A stretch of 64,000 bases of DNA from NCBI RefSeq assembly GCF_042660705.1, contig NZ_JBHSUQ010000001.1. The stretch is one strand, 5' to 3'. This DNA comes from Undibacterium_A arcticum. Its GTDB lineage: Bacteria > Pseudomonadota > Gammaproteobacteria > Burkholderiales > Burkholderiaceae_D. How positions within the stretch are numbered: position 1 is the stretch's first letter; each line of letters starts with the position of its first letter. The notes beneath the pieces were generated by a model. The model saw nothing but the letters and a program-made list of their open reading frames with translations. It was not told the origin of the DNA and did no database searches. Below, in pieces: positions 26,161-35,265 of the stretch. Position numbers and translations under genes: made by a program.

Positions 26161-27043
26161 ACCTGAGTAATTTCGGCATGGACAGCATCACGCTGGCTGG
26201 CCCCCTTGAATCGAAGCTGAGCGCATCGAAGGCGGCCGGATTCTCGCAGATCATGTTGTGGGCCAAGCACCTGGCCGGCCATCCCGGTGGCTTGGAAGAG
26301 GCCGTACGTCTGGTCCGCGCGAGCGGTATCCGCGTCACCGGCATCCAGGTCATGCGCGACTTTGAAGGGCTGTCCGGCGCGCTGCACGAATACAAACTCG
26401 ACATCGCCAAGCACATGCTGCAAGTTTGCAGGGCAGTCGGTGCGCCGTTGCTGATGGTGTGCTCCAGCACGTCCAGCCACGCCAGCGGCGAGCTGCCCTC
26501 GATTGCGCGCCACCTGGCCAAACTGGCGACGCTGGCGGTGCCGCTGGGCGTGCGCATCGGTTACGAAGCACTGTCCTGGGGGCGCCACGTGAATCAATAC
26601 ACGCAGTCGTGGGAAGCGGTCGAGCTGGCGGACCATGCCAATCTGGGTGTGGTGATCGACTCGTTTCACATGCTGGCCAATCAGGCCGACTTCGATGGCC
26701 TTGACGACATCCCCAGCGACAAGATCGCGATGGTGCAACTATCCGATTTTATGTGGCGCGACATACGCAGCGACGAAGAGCGGCTGGAAACGGCACTCCA
26801 CCTGCGCGTGTTTCCAGGCGAAGGCGCGCATTCGAAAGAGCTGTCCGACCTGCTGCGCCGGCTGGACCGCGGCGGTTACCGCGGCGACTACAGCTCGAAG
26901 TGTTCAACGACGATTACCTGCAACTGTCGCCGGAGATCGTGGCCCGCCGTGCCCATAGTGCCGCCAAGTGGGTGACCGATCAAGTGCTGCGACGCAGCTT
27001 GCAAGTGCGCCAGCCCACGCCAGGGCACCCCACGATGGCATGA
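26157..27043 (+). CDS. TIM-barrel 3-dehydroshikimate dehydratase-like (sugar phosphate isomerase/epimerase fold), frameshifted
   Basis: The restored protein is about 295 residues of the AP-endonuclease-2 TIM-barrel family. Metal and substrate segments include YEALSWGRHVNQY, GVVIDSFHML and LEVFNDDY. In this context it should convert 3-dehydroshikimate to protocatechuate, the last step before the pca operon at 38716-45537. The last 50 residues lie in another frame; one missing C near 26893 explains this (GDYSLEVFND). The start overlaps the previous stop. Confidence 0.78.
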
Positions 27044-27109
27044 AGCACCCTCGGAAATGCTCGGTCACGGTTTCCACCAGCCGTGCGAGCGGGGCGGTGC
27101 CGTGGCGCC

Positions 27110-27333
27110 GTTCCGGAGCATGCCGGTCGCGCTGCTGCGGTGTCCGGTTTGGTGATCACGAGTGCGGCGTTCATTGGCGGTCAGCTCATTTCGTACAGCG
27201 TCAGACCAGCCTCGGAAACGTTGGTAATGCCCATGTCCCTCGTTTCGGTGTTGCTTGGTTTGATCGCTTGGGTCGCCATGCCGCGCGCTTACCGGCGCAG
27301 CGATTCGGGCCAGCTGGCGGTGCGCGGACGCTG
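27110..27333 (+). pseudogene. Membrane-protein C-terminal relic
   Basis: The frame contains two hydrophobic helices (VSGLVITSAAFIGGQLISY and VMPMSLVSVLLGLIAWVAM) and a basic tail, like the end of a major-facilitator carrier. No start or remaining helices are present. Confidence 0.3.
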
Positions 27334-27462
27334 ATGGTCTTGAGACAGTTTTGAGTGAAGGAGTCCCCTCACTCCGGCATTAGTTTGAGGGGAAACAACG
27401 GCGCGCCAGCTGCGGCGCGCCGCCAAGAGCAGGAATAAAAATCAATCCATATGGAGATGTTC

Positions 27463-28602
27463 ATGAAGAAGAAATTTGCCGTGGTCTGCAGCCTGGCCGC
27501 CTGTTCGGCTGCCGCACAGGCCCAGTCCAATGTCACGCTGTACGGCGATCTGGACGAATACCTGGGGTACATCCACAGCAGCAGCGGGGCGCATATCACA
27601 GGCCTGAACGATGGCACCAGCTTGCGCAGCCGCCTCGGCTTTCGCGGTGTGGAAGACTTGGGCGCTGGCTACCAAGCCAAATTCCAGCTTGAATCTGGCT
27701 TTAATGCCGATTCCGGCACACAGGCTGACAGCGCCCGCTTTTTCGACCGCCAGTCGTGGGTCGGCATCAACACCCCAGTCGGCGAATTCCGCTTGGGCCG
27801 TCAAAACACCGAAATTCAACAGATCGGCGGTGCCATCGATTACACCGAGCGCACCACCTTCGGCTCGATCGTGAATACGTTCGGCGTGCCGTCGCGCTAC
27901 GACAATGATATTTCGTACAAGTCGCCACGCATTGCCGGTTTCCAGGGCACAGTTCACTATGCGTTGGCTGAACAGCCGGGTGGCGGCCATGCTCAGAGCG
28001 CCATCTATCAACTCGCCGTCGACTATACCAACGGCCCATACCGCGCGGGCTACGCCGGCATCGCTGCCAAGCCGGCACCGGCCACGGCCGCCAACCTGGC
28101 CACGCATCTCGACAACAAGGTGCAATACCATAACCTGTACGCCGACTATGACTACGGCCAGGGCAAGGTATATCTCGCCTATGTACGCAGCAATAACATC
28201 ACGGCCAATGCCAGTGGATTGACCGCAGGGACCATCCTCAGCAACGTCGCCAGCCCCAATAACCTGTTCCCGGGCACGGATGCGAACGCTCGCCGCTACT
28301 TCAACGTCTACCAAGTGTCGGCTGACTATCGTGTCGCTCCGCAACTGCGCGTCGGTGCGCTGTACGGCGTGATCAAGGATAAATCCGGCGGCGACGCGGG
28401 TGCGAAGGGCGGCAACGTCGGCGCCTATTACGACATGTCCAAGCGCACCACGCTGTACGGTTTCGCCAACTACATGAAAAACGATGCCAATGCCGGTTTC
28501 CGTTTCAGCGGTTCGGCGGGGCCGTCGGCCAACTTGGCGGGGGCCGATATCAACGGCAAAGGTCTGACCGGGTTGCAAGCGGGCATTATTCACCGTTTCT
28601 AA
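27463..28602 (+). CDS. Gram-negative porin (Omp32-like)
   Basis: This is a 379-residue outer-membrane trimeric porin typical of Burkholderiales. A signal peptide (KKKFAVVCSLAACSAAAQAQ) precedes SNVTLYGDLDEYLGY, the first strand. Repeated amphipathic strands run to the C-terminal Phe (IIHRF). The start at 27463 uses GGAG five bases upstream, inside an earlier in-frame ATG at 27451. It probably admits quinate or shikimate for the neighbouring carriers. A strong terminator follows. Confidence 0.9.
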   Translation: MKKKFAVVCSLAACSAAAQAQSNVTLYGDLDEYLGYIHSSSGAHITGLNDGTSLRSRLGFRGVEDLGAGYQAKFQLESGFNADSGTQADSARFFDRQSWVGINTPVGEFRLGRQNTEIQQIGGAIDYTERTTFGSIVNTFGVPSRYDNDISYKSPRIAGFQGTVHYALAEQPGGGHAQSAIYQLAVDYTNGPYRAGYAGIAAKPAPATAANLATHLDNKVQYHNLYADYDYGQGKVYLAYVRSNNITANASGLTAGTILSNVASPNNLFPGTDANARRYFNVYQVSADYRVAPQLRVGALYGVIKDKSGGDAGAKGGNVGAYYDMSKRTTLYGFANYMKNDANAGFRFSGSAGPSANLAGADINGKGLTGLQAGIIHRF

Positions 28603-28621
28603 GCGCGTCGTTTCACCTCAT

Positions 28622-28649
28622 CCATTAAAAGAATCCGTTCTTTTAATGG
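28622..28649 (+). terminator. Terminator after the porin gene
   Basis: CCATTAAAAGAA and TTCTTTTAATGG form a perfect 12-base stem around TCCG. The U-rich descending arm supports intrinsic termination. Confidence 0.75.
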
Positions 28650-28681
28650 TGCAAATACACTGATAGTTCATGGAGGACATT

Positions 28682-30027
28682 GTGTCTACATCTGCAATTA
28701 ATCAACAAGGCCAGGTTCAAACCAATGCTGGCACCGGGGCCGATACGATCACCCGCTCGCCGCGCAAGGCGGCACTAGCCAGCTGGATTGGCAGTGCGGT
28801 CGAATATTATGATTTTTTTATTTACGGCACTGCGGCAGCGCTGGTGTTCGGCAAGATTTTCTTCCCCTCGTTCGACCCGGCGGCGGCCACCGTTGCGGCC
28901 TTTGCCACCTTCGGGGGGTCGGTTATGTAACGCGGCCGATCGGTGCCGTGCTGCTGGGTCATGTCGGCGACAAATATGGCCGCAAGAAAGTACTTACATT
29001 CACCTTGCTGTTAATGGGCATCTCGACTTTCCTGGTTGGTTTGTTGCCGACCTATGGCCAGATCGGCATCGCCGCCCCCATCATGCTGGTAGTGCTGCGC
29101 ATGTTGCAGGGGCTGTCGGCGGCGGGCGAGCAGGCGGGCGCCAATTCGATGACGCTCGAGCATGCGCCGGCGCACCGCCGCGCCTTTTTTACCAGCTTCA
29201 CCTTGAGCGGAACCCAGGCCGGCCTGATCCTTGCGACCCTGGTCTACCTGCCGATCTCGGCGCTGCCGGAGGATCAGCTGTTGTCCTGGGGTTGGCGCAT
29301 TCCGTTTTTCCTGAGTGCGGTGGTGGTCGCGGTTGGTATCTGGGTGCGCCGGACCTTGCCCGAGACGCCGGTCTTCAACGAGGAGGAAAAGTCGCATAAG
29401 CAGGCCAAGCTGCCGGTCGCGGTGCTGTTGCGCGATCATAAGGCGAATCTTGGGCGGGTGATCTTTGCAGCCCTGGTGTCGGTGGTCAGTACCATCTTCA
29501 GTGTGTTCACGCTCTCGTACGCCGTCAATACGGTGCACATTCCGCGCGCGACCATGCTCACCGTGCTGATCCTGGCTAATGTGGTGGCGCTGGGTGCGAT
29601 TCCGGCCTTCGCTGCGTTGTCGGACCGCATCGGCCGCAAACCCGTGTTTATCTTTGGCGCGATCGGCTCGGCCTGCCTGATCTGGCCTTACATGTCGGCC
29701 ATCAGCCACGCCAATATTCCACTCATTTTTGTGTTCGGCCTGCTCTTGTCCGGAGTTGTCTACAGCGCGGCGAACGGGATCTGGCCGTCCTTGTATGGCG
29801 AAATGTTCGACACCCGCGTACGCCTGTCGGGTATGGCCATCGGTACCCAGATCGGCTTCGCACTGGGCGGCTTCGCACCTACCATCAGCGCGGCGATCCT
29901 GAAGCCGGGTGCAGATGGCTGGATGCCGGTTGCGGTATTCGTCACTGTGACTGCGGTAGTTGCCGCCATCTCGGTGGCGACGGCGCGCGAGACTTATCGT
30001 ACGCCAATGCACGAGCTGGGCAAGTAA
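28682..30027 (+). CDS. MHS-family shikimate/quinate proton symporter (frameshifted)
   Basis: This twelve-helix metabolite:H+ symporter has the family signature between helices 2 and 3 (GDKYGRKKVLT) and 8 and 9 (SDRIGRKP). The start is GTG 28682, preceded by GGAGG; an ATG at 28670 lies within that site. The restored length is about 448 residues. A base is off in the run near 28915 (FGG...GYVTRPIGAVL). Its closest named relatives are shikimate and alpha-ketoglutarate carriers, and the cluster suggests shikimate or quinate. Confidence 0.85.
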
Positions 30028-30033
30028 TAAATA

Positions 30034-30058
30034 GGCTCGGCGCCGGTGGTGCCGAGCC
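30034..30058 (+). terminator. Hairpin after the MHS gene
   Basis: GGCTCGGC and GCCGAGCC form an 8-base GC-rich stem 6 bases past the stop. No T-tract follows, so it may only weaken read-through into the next gene. Confidence 0.4.
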
Positions 30059-30189
30059 AGAAAACCGAGCATGAACGCGATTGCCGCATTAGCAAATGCG
30101 ACCGGTTGTGCAATGCCGCATCAAATGCGATGCCTGCTGCCAGCAGCATAGAGATTGCGCTCAACATTGTTTTCAATTGAAAGGGATTT

Positions 30190-31017
30190 ATGAGGCCAGT
30201 AGTCATTGCCGTGGCGATCACCGGGTCGGTGCCACGTAAAAAAGATAATCCGGCAATTCCCGTGACCGTTTCTGAACAGATCGAATCGACGCATGAAGCG
30301 TTTGAGGTGGGAGCATCGCTGGTCCATCTTCATGTTCGCAACCCTGATGAAAGCTCGTCTTCGGAACCGGTCCTGTTTGCTCAGGTTCTGGAGGGTGTGC
30401 GCAAGCATTGCCCGGGGATGATCGTGCAGTTTTCGACCGGCGGTCGGGGCCGTGATCAAAGCGCGCGTGGTGATCCGCTCTCACTCAAGCCAGACATGGC
30501 GTCATTAGCCACAGGATCGGTCAATTTTCCAACCATGGTGTACGAAAATGCCCCTGCACTGATGGTGGAATTAGCGACGCGCATGCAGGAGAGCGCGGTC
30601 GTCCCCGAGATTGAAATTTTCGACCTGTCGCATATTTATGGAACCCGACGCCTGGTCGACAGCGGCTTGCTCAGCGAGCATCCGCACGTGCAGTTCGTGA
30701 TGGGGATAAAAAATGCATTGCCGGTAGAAGAACATTTGCTCGATATTCTGCTCGGTGAACTCAAGCGCGTCTTGCCTAAGGCGACCTGGACGGCCGCCGG
30801 CATTGGCCGGCACCAGACAGACGTGATCGACTGGGTGTTGAAACGGAATGGCGACGCGGTGCGAACAGGGCTTGAAGACAATATTCGAATTAGCCATGAT
30901 CGGCTTGCCAACAGCAACGCAGAACTTGTACGGATAGCTGTTGAACGGTGTGCGAACTATGACACACGGGCAGCGACGCCTGCCGAGGCTCGGTCAATAC
31001 TGGGATTGCCGGCATGA
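30190..31017 (+). CDS. BKACE family beta-keto acid cleavage enzyme (DUF849)
   Basis: This 275-residue TIM-barrel enzyme matches the 3-keto-5-aminohexanoate cleavage enzyme group. These Zn enzymes condense a beta-keto acid with acetyl-CoA to give acetoacetate and a CoA ester. The zinc His pair is in VHLHVRNP, with FSTGG, and the conserved Glu in RTGLEDN. AAGGGA precedes the ATG. The substrate is unknown; presence in a quinate/shikimate cluster is unusual. Confidence 0.85.
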   Translation: MRPVVIAVAITGSVPRKKDNPAIPVTVSEQIESTHEAFEVGASLVHLHVRNPDESSSSEPVLFAQVLEGVRKHCPGMIVQFSTGGRGRDQSARGDPLSLKPDMASLATGSVNFPTMVYENAPALMVELATRMQESAVVPEIEIFDLSHIYGTRRLVDSGLLSEHPHVQFVMGIKNALPVEEHLLDILLGELKRVLPKATWTAAGIGRHQTDVIDWVLKRNGDAVRTGLEDNIRISHDRLANSNAELVRIAVERCANYDTRAATPAEARSILGLPA

Positions 31018-31169
31018 CACGGCGCACAGTCAACGCGTGAGGCGAACGGACCAGGTGTTAGCGCATCCTTGCGTCCCAGTTTGCACCACTGGAATGGCAG
31101 ATCAAAGTGGTGTCATCAGCGGAAATCGGGTGGCGCCTTAATGCTGGAAATTGACATTGGAGCCAATTC

Positions 31170-32564
31170 ATGCATCAGAATCAAAACCTGCATGTCCAGG
31201 GCGCCAATGTGCAGAGCGTCAATATCCAGGACTTCCTCAACCAGCATCCATTTTCGGGGTTTCAGTGGGTGATCTTCGCGTTGTGTTTCGTCATCGTCTT
31301 GTTGGACGGCTTTGACACCGCCGCCATCGGTTTCATTGCCCCGTCGCTTATCAAGGAATGGGGCATGACAAGACCGGCACTGGCACCGGTATTGAGCGCG
31401 GCGCTGTTTGGCCTGGCGGCCGGTGCTCTTGCTGCCGGGCCGATAGCGGACCGGATGGGCCGCAAACTGGTGCTCGGCGTGTCTGTACTGTTGTTCGGCG
31501 TGGCGTGCACATGGTCATCGTTTTCCGCGGACCTTGGGCAGCTCACCGTTCTGCGCTTCGTGACTGGACTGGGACTGGGCGCCGCCATGCCCAACGCGGT
31601 CACGCTGATGAGCGAATACTGTCCTGATTACCGACGGTCGACGCTCACCAACGCCATGTTTTGCGGCTTTCCCCTGGGAGCGGCATTCGGCGGTTCCCTG
31701 GCCGCGTGGATGATTCCCCAGTGGGGCTGGCGCAGCGTGCTGCTGCTGGGCGGAATTGCGCCACTGGTGCTGGCCGTCCTGATACTCCTGTTGCTGCCGG
31801 AGTCGGTGCGCTACATGGTCGCCAAGGGGCAGCCGGCGGAGCGTATCCGCGCCGCTCTCAGCCGCATTTCCGCGACAGTGGCTGACGCGCGATCATTTGT
31901 CATGACCGAAAAGGCTGCGACCACCGATGCCAAGAGCGGCATGGGCGTGGTGCTTTCCCGCTCCCACGTGCTTGGCTCGGTCATGCTGTGGCTGGCCTAC
32001 TTCATGGGCTTGGTGATCTTCTACGCGCTCATCAACTGGATGCCGCTCTTGCTCAAGGACGCGGGACTGGCGCCGCGGACCGCCACGCTCATTGCGGCCT
32101 TATTTCCCCTCGGCGGCGTGGGCGCGGTTCTCTTTGGCTGGCTGATGGACCGCTTCAATGCCAACCGGGTTATTGCCGTCGGCTATGCGTTGACCGCTGT
32201 CAGCATCTATGCGATTGGGCACGCCGCCGGCAATGTCGGTGTGCTGATGCTGGTCGTGTTCGTGGGAGGCACCCTCATGAACACTGCGCAATCGTCCATG
32301 CCCGCACTTGCCGCCGCGTTCTATCCGACCCAGGGCCGCGCCACCGGCGTCGCCTGGATGCTGGGCATCGGTCGCTTTGGGGGGATTGCCGGCTCGTTCC
32401 TTATCGCCGAACTCACGCGCCGCCAGTTCGGCTTCAGCGGGATCTTCACGATCGTGGCCGTTGCCGGACTGGTCGCTACGGCCGCCCTATTGGTCAAGCA
32501 GTTCACGCATCCCGAGGACAAGTCTGCGGCGTCCGCAATCAAGGGAGAGGTTGTCGGTCACTGA
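31170..32564 (+). CDS. AAHS-family aromatic acid:proton symporter (PcaK-like)
   Basis: This 464-residue, twelve-helix carrier has the AAHS signature DGFDTAAIGFIAP in helix 1 and GPIADRMGRKLVL in loop 2-3. The family imports 4-hydroxybenzoate, protocatechuate and related acids. GGAG precedes the ATG by 9 bases. A location between quinate genes and the pca operon fits protocatechuate or quinate import. Confidence 0.9.
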   Translation: MHQNQNLHVQGANVQSVNIQDFLNQHPFSGFQWVIFALCFVIVLLDGFDTAAIGFIAPSLIKEWGMTRPALAPVLSAALFGLAAGALAAGPIADRMGRKLVLGVSVLLFGVACTWSSFSADLGQLTVLRFVTGLGLGAAMPNAVTLMSEYCPDYRRSTLTNAMFCGFPLGAAFGGSLAAWMIPQWGWRSVLLLGGIAPLVLAVLILLLLPESVRYMVAKGQPAERIRAALSRISATVADARSFVMTEKAATTDAKSGMGVVLSRSHVLGSVMLWLAYFMGLVIFYALINWMPLLLKDAGLAPRTATLIAALFPLGGVGAVLFGWLMDRFNANRVIAVGYALTAVSIYAIGHAAGNVGVLMLVVFVGGTLMNTAQSSMPALAAAFYPTQGRATGVAWMLGIGRFGGIAGSFLIAELTRRQFGFSGIFTIVAVAGLVATAALLVKQFTHPEDKSAASAIKGEVVGH

Positions 32565-32587
32565 CGCAGGAGCACCGCTAATCCCGC

Positions 32588-32887
32588 GTGCGTCTCTCGG
32601 GTATGGCCGTCGGCACCCGGATCGGCTTCGCGCCCACCATTAGCGCGGCGATTCTGAAGCAGGGAGCGCACGGCTGGCTGCCGGTTACGGTATTCGTTAG
32701 TGTCATTGCGGTCGCTGCCGCCATCTCGGTGGACACGGCGCGCGAGAGTTACCGCACGCCGATGCACGAGCGGGGCAAGCACGGAGACTGTCAGTGGGCG
32801 GATGGCAACCCCAAGGTGAACCAGGGACTGGTCGGCTCGGTCTTGGATGGCCAGATGAACGCCGAGATCGCCAAGGCGCGCAAGTAA
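32588..32887 (+). pseudogene. Duplicated C-terminal fragment of an MHS transporter
   Basis: Its DNA is a diverged copy of the last 210 bases of the MHS gene (compare VRLSGMAVGTRIGFAPTISAAIL with the segment near 29820). A six-residue loss and a new 35-residue tail follow. It lacks all but the final helix. It marks a past tandem copy of the transporter. Confidence 0.7.
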
Positions 32888-32908
32888 GACCTTCGCAATT
32901 AACAGTCC

Positions 32909-32936
32909 CTGGCTCTTGTGCATGGCGCAGAGCCAG
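32909..32936 (+). terminator. Terminator before the quinate dehydrogenase gene
   Basis: CTGGCTCT and AGAGCCAG pair over 8 bases, followed by GACATTTTTC. It separates the transporter block from the dehydrogenase. Confidence 0.65.
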
Positions 32937-32961
32937 GACATTTTTCAGTTTGAACCGGAGT

Positions 32962-32992
32962 GTTTGAAAAATCATCTGACGATTTTTCAAAC
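32962..32992. promoter_or_regulatory. Perfect 12-base inverted repeat upstream of the dehydrogenase
   Basis: GTTTGAAAAATC (32962-32973) and GATTTTTCAAAC (32981-32992) are perfect arms with a 7-base spacer, ending 52 bases before the ATG at 33045. It could be an operator or a second terminator stem. Confidence 0.45.
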
Positions 32993-33044
32993 CTTATCGG
33001 CGCAAGATTTAATCCCGTTCTGAATACACTGCAGGAGCTTCTTA

Positions 33045-33926
33045 ATGACTAACACGACCGCACCCCGCAAGATCCTTATCGGCCTGATCGGCAAGAGCAT
33101 CCAGCAATCGCTGACGCCGTCGATGCAGGAAGAAGAAGCACGCCAGCAAGGCCTGCACTTGCATTACCAACTGATCGACCTGGACAGTACCGGTGCCGGC
33201 GTCGAGGACCTGCCGGCGCTGCTCAAGGCGATCCGGGCCATCGGCTTCACCGGTTTCAACGTGACCTTTCCGTGCAAGCAGGCCATTATCCCGCTACTGG
33301 ACGACCTATCGGAAGAAGCGCGCGCGATGGGCGCGGTCAACACCGTGGTCAACCAGAACGGTAAGCTGATCGGCCACAATACCGACGGCTCCGGCTGGTC
33401 CTGGGGCTTCCAGCGCGCGCTGCCGCATGCGGACCTGTCGAAGGTCGTGCTGCTGGGCGGCGGCGGCGCCGGTTCGGCGATTGCGGATGCGGCTTTGCGC
33501 ATCGGCGTCAAGCATCTGACCGTGGTTGACTTGGATACCGCCCGTACCCAGGCGCTGGCCGACAGGCTCAATTCCCAGCATGGCGTAGGCCGGGTCACAG
33601 CGAGCACCGATATCGCTGCCGCGCTGCGGGGCGCCAGCGGTCTGATTCATGCGACCCCGACCGGCATGGACAAGCTGCCCGGCCTGCCGCTGCCGGCCGA
33701 GCTGCTGCGGGCCGACCTGTGGGTGTCTGAGGTTGTTTACTTCCCGCTTGAAACCGCGCTGCTGAAGACTGCGCGCGCGCTCGGCTGCCCGACTTCGGAT
33801 GGCGGTGGCATGGCGGTCGGCCAAGCGGTCGGTGCGTTCGAACTGTTCACGGGCATACATCCCGACGTGGCGCGCATCGATGCGCATTTCCGCAGCATGG
33901 TCGCGGCCCGCACTGCCAAGGCCTGA
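33045..33926 (+). CDS. Quinate/shikimate dehydrogenase
   Basis: This 293-residue AroE-superfamily enzyme has the substrate segment (GKSIQQSLTPSMQEEE), catalytic Lys and neighbours in NVTFPCKQA, NTDG and the nucleotide loop LLGGGGAGSAIADA followed by Asp in VVDLDTAR. That Asp and the lack of a basic NADP motif suggest NAD use, as in catabolic QsuD-type enzymes. It should oxidise quinate and shikimate to 3-dehydroquinate and 3-dehydroshikimate. GCAGGAG lies before the ATG. Confidence 0.87.
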   Translation: MTNTTAPRKILIGLIGKSIQQSLTPSMQEEEARQQGLHLHYQLIDLDSTGAGVEDLPALLKAIRAIGFTGFNVTFPCKQAIIPLLDDLSEEARAMGAVNTVVNQNGKLIGHNTDGSGWSWGFQRALPHADLSKVVLLGGGGAGSAIADAALRIGVKHLTVVDLDTARTQALADRLNSQHGVGRVTASTDIAAALRGASGLIHATPTGMDKLPGLPLPAELLRADLWVSEVVYFPLETALLKTARALGCPTSDGGGMAVGQAVGAFELFTGIHPDVARIDAHFRSMVAARTAKA

Positions 33927-34019
33927 CTTTTTGGAAGGAGCACCGCATGCGTAAATCGTCCGGCAAGGCGGTAAATCTTTCCCCAATTTGACCATTTAAA
34001 CACCCAGAAAGGTAAATCC

Positions 34020-34466
34020 ATGAAGATCCTCATGCTCCACGGTATCAACCACAACATGTTCGGTAAGCGCGACCCGGCCCAATACGGGACGATTACGCTG
34101 GCCGAAATCGACGACAAGCTACAGGCCCTCGGCCACGAACTCGGCGTGGAGGTGGTGAGCTTCCAGACCAACAATGAAGGCGCGATGTGCGAACGGATTC
34201 ACGAGGGTTTCACCGAAGGCATGGATGCGGTGCTGATCAACGCCGGCGCGTGGACGCACTATAGCTACGGCATCCGCGACGCACTGGCGATCCTGACCGT
34301 GCCGGTGGTCGAGCTGCACATGTCCAATATCCACGCGCGCGAGCCGTTCCGCCACCATTCGGTGTTTGCCGAGATTGTGAATGGCCAGATCTGCGGCTTC
34401 GGCGTCGACAGCTACCTGCTCGCATTGCGCGCGGCTGTGTCGGCGGCGCGGGCTGGCAAAACCTGA
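34020..34466 (+). CDS. aroQ: Type II 3-dehydroquinate dehydratase
   Basis: The 148-residue enzyme dehydrates 3-dehydroquinate to 3-dehydroshikimate. It has the N-terminal LHGINHNMFGKRDPAQYG with catalytic Tyr, INAGAWTHYS, and the catalytic His in VELHMSNIHARE. AGAAAGG precedes the start. Its pairing with the dehydrogenase indicates a catabolic copy, equivalent to quiB/qsuC, rather than the biosynthetic one. Confidence 0.92.
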   Translation: MKILMLHGINHNMFGKRDPAQYGTITLAEIDDKLQALGHELGVEVVSFQTNNEGAMCERIHEGFTEGMDAVLINAGAWTHYSYGIRDALAILTVPVVELHMSNIHAREPFRHHSVFAEIVNGQICGFGVDSYLLALRAAVSAARAGKT

Positions 34467-34714
34467 GCTCGACTTGATCCATTTTTGAATAGAAGGAACG
34501 AAAGCCCGAAAGGTTTGCCATCGATGAACCACTCAGGCACGAGAGCTTCATCATGGCAACTTTACCTCCGGGCTTACAACATGAATTGTCGGATTTGCAC
34601 CGCCGTTTTCCAAGCGTGTTTGGCGATTGATCCCAAGGGAGAGAGAGGTCGCTCAGCTACGCGGCTTGAATCGACAAAACCGCGCTAATGCAATGCCCAT
34701 GCGGACGCCTCCGG
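34467..34714. other. Short non-coding stretch after aroQ
   Basis: I see no gene with family support in this stretch. No clear terminator hairpin was found after aroQ. Confidence 0.3.
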
Positions 34715-35080
34715 ACGTTTGAATTGATTGGGTTATTGACGACCACCATCAATGAGGCGATGAAACTGGCCACTGTGAAAGCCATTGTGGTGTGCGGTGT
34801 GGTCGGCCGTTATCACTCCCATCTTGAGCAGGTGCAAAACATCATCGGCAAGCAACAGGGCGTCAATCTGCTGACCGCGATGAATCTGTTGATGTTGCCA
34901 GGCAGGAACCTGTTTGTGTCCGATGCCTACGTCAACGACAGTGGGACCCATACTGCTAGGCACTGCCAAACCGGTCCATATCCTCACATCCGATAGCACG
35001 GCACGTCGCCTCCTCAACATGACTGCGCTGGCGGTAGTAGATGCCCAGCGTAAACACCAAGGTCGCGGCAAAACCATAAT
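34715..35080 (+). pseudogene. maeB: maeB (malic enzyme) C-terminal relic
   Basis: Two pieces match the phosphotransacetylase-like C-terminal domain of MaeB. The first is VVCGVVGRYHSHLEQVQNII...MNLLMLPGRNLFVSDAYVND. The second, in another frame from about 34914, is VGPILLGTAKPVHILTSDST then RRLLNMTALAVVDAQ. The stretch between them and the entire malic-enzyme domain are deleted. Confidence 0.6.
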
Positions 35081-35265
35081 GCAATACGGCGCGCTTGACT
35101 ACGCGTCATAATGAATGGCGGGCTCGGTGGGACCCGAGGCTTGGTTGTCGACTGCCCAGCATGTGCCTGGAAGTTGGTTGGAGCAGTTGGTTAACGCCAC
35201 AAGCGGGCCCCAGTATTTGATATGATTTGGGTTGTGTTTTTTGTGGTTTTTAAAGGAGAGTCAAA

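Noticed and set aside
27442..28593. A 383-codon minus-strand frame antisense to the porin
   Set aside because: The plus strand has a signal peptide and porin strands. The antisense frame is a codon-bias shadow of equal length.
29011..30072. A 353-codon minus-strand frame over the MHS carrier
   Set aside because: The plus strand carries MFS signatures; the antisense product is Arg/His/Gln-rich with no known fold.
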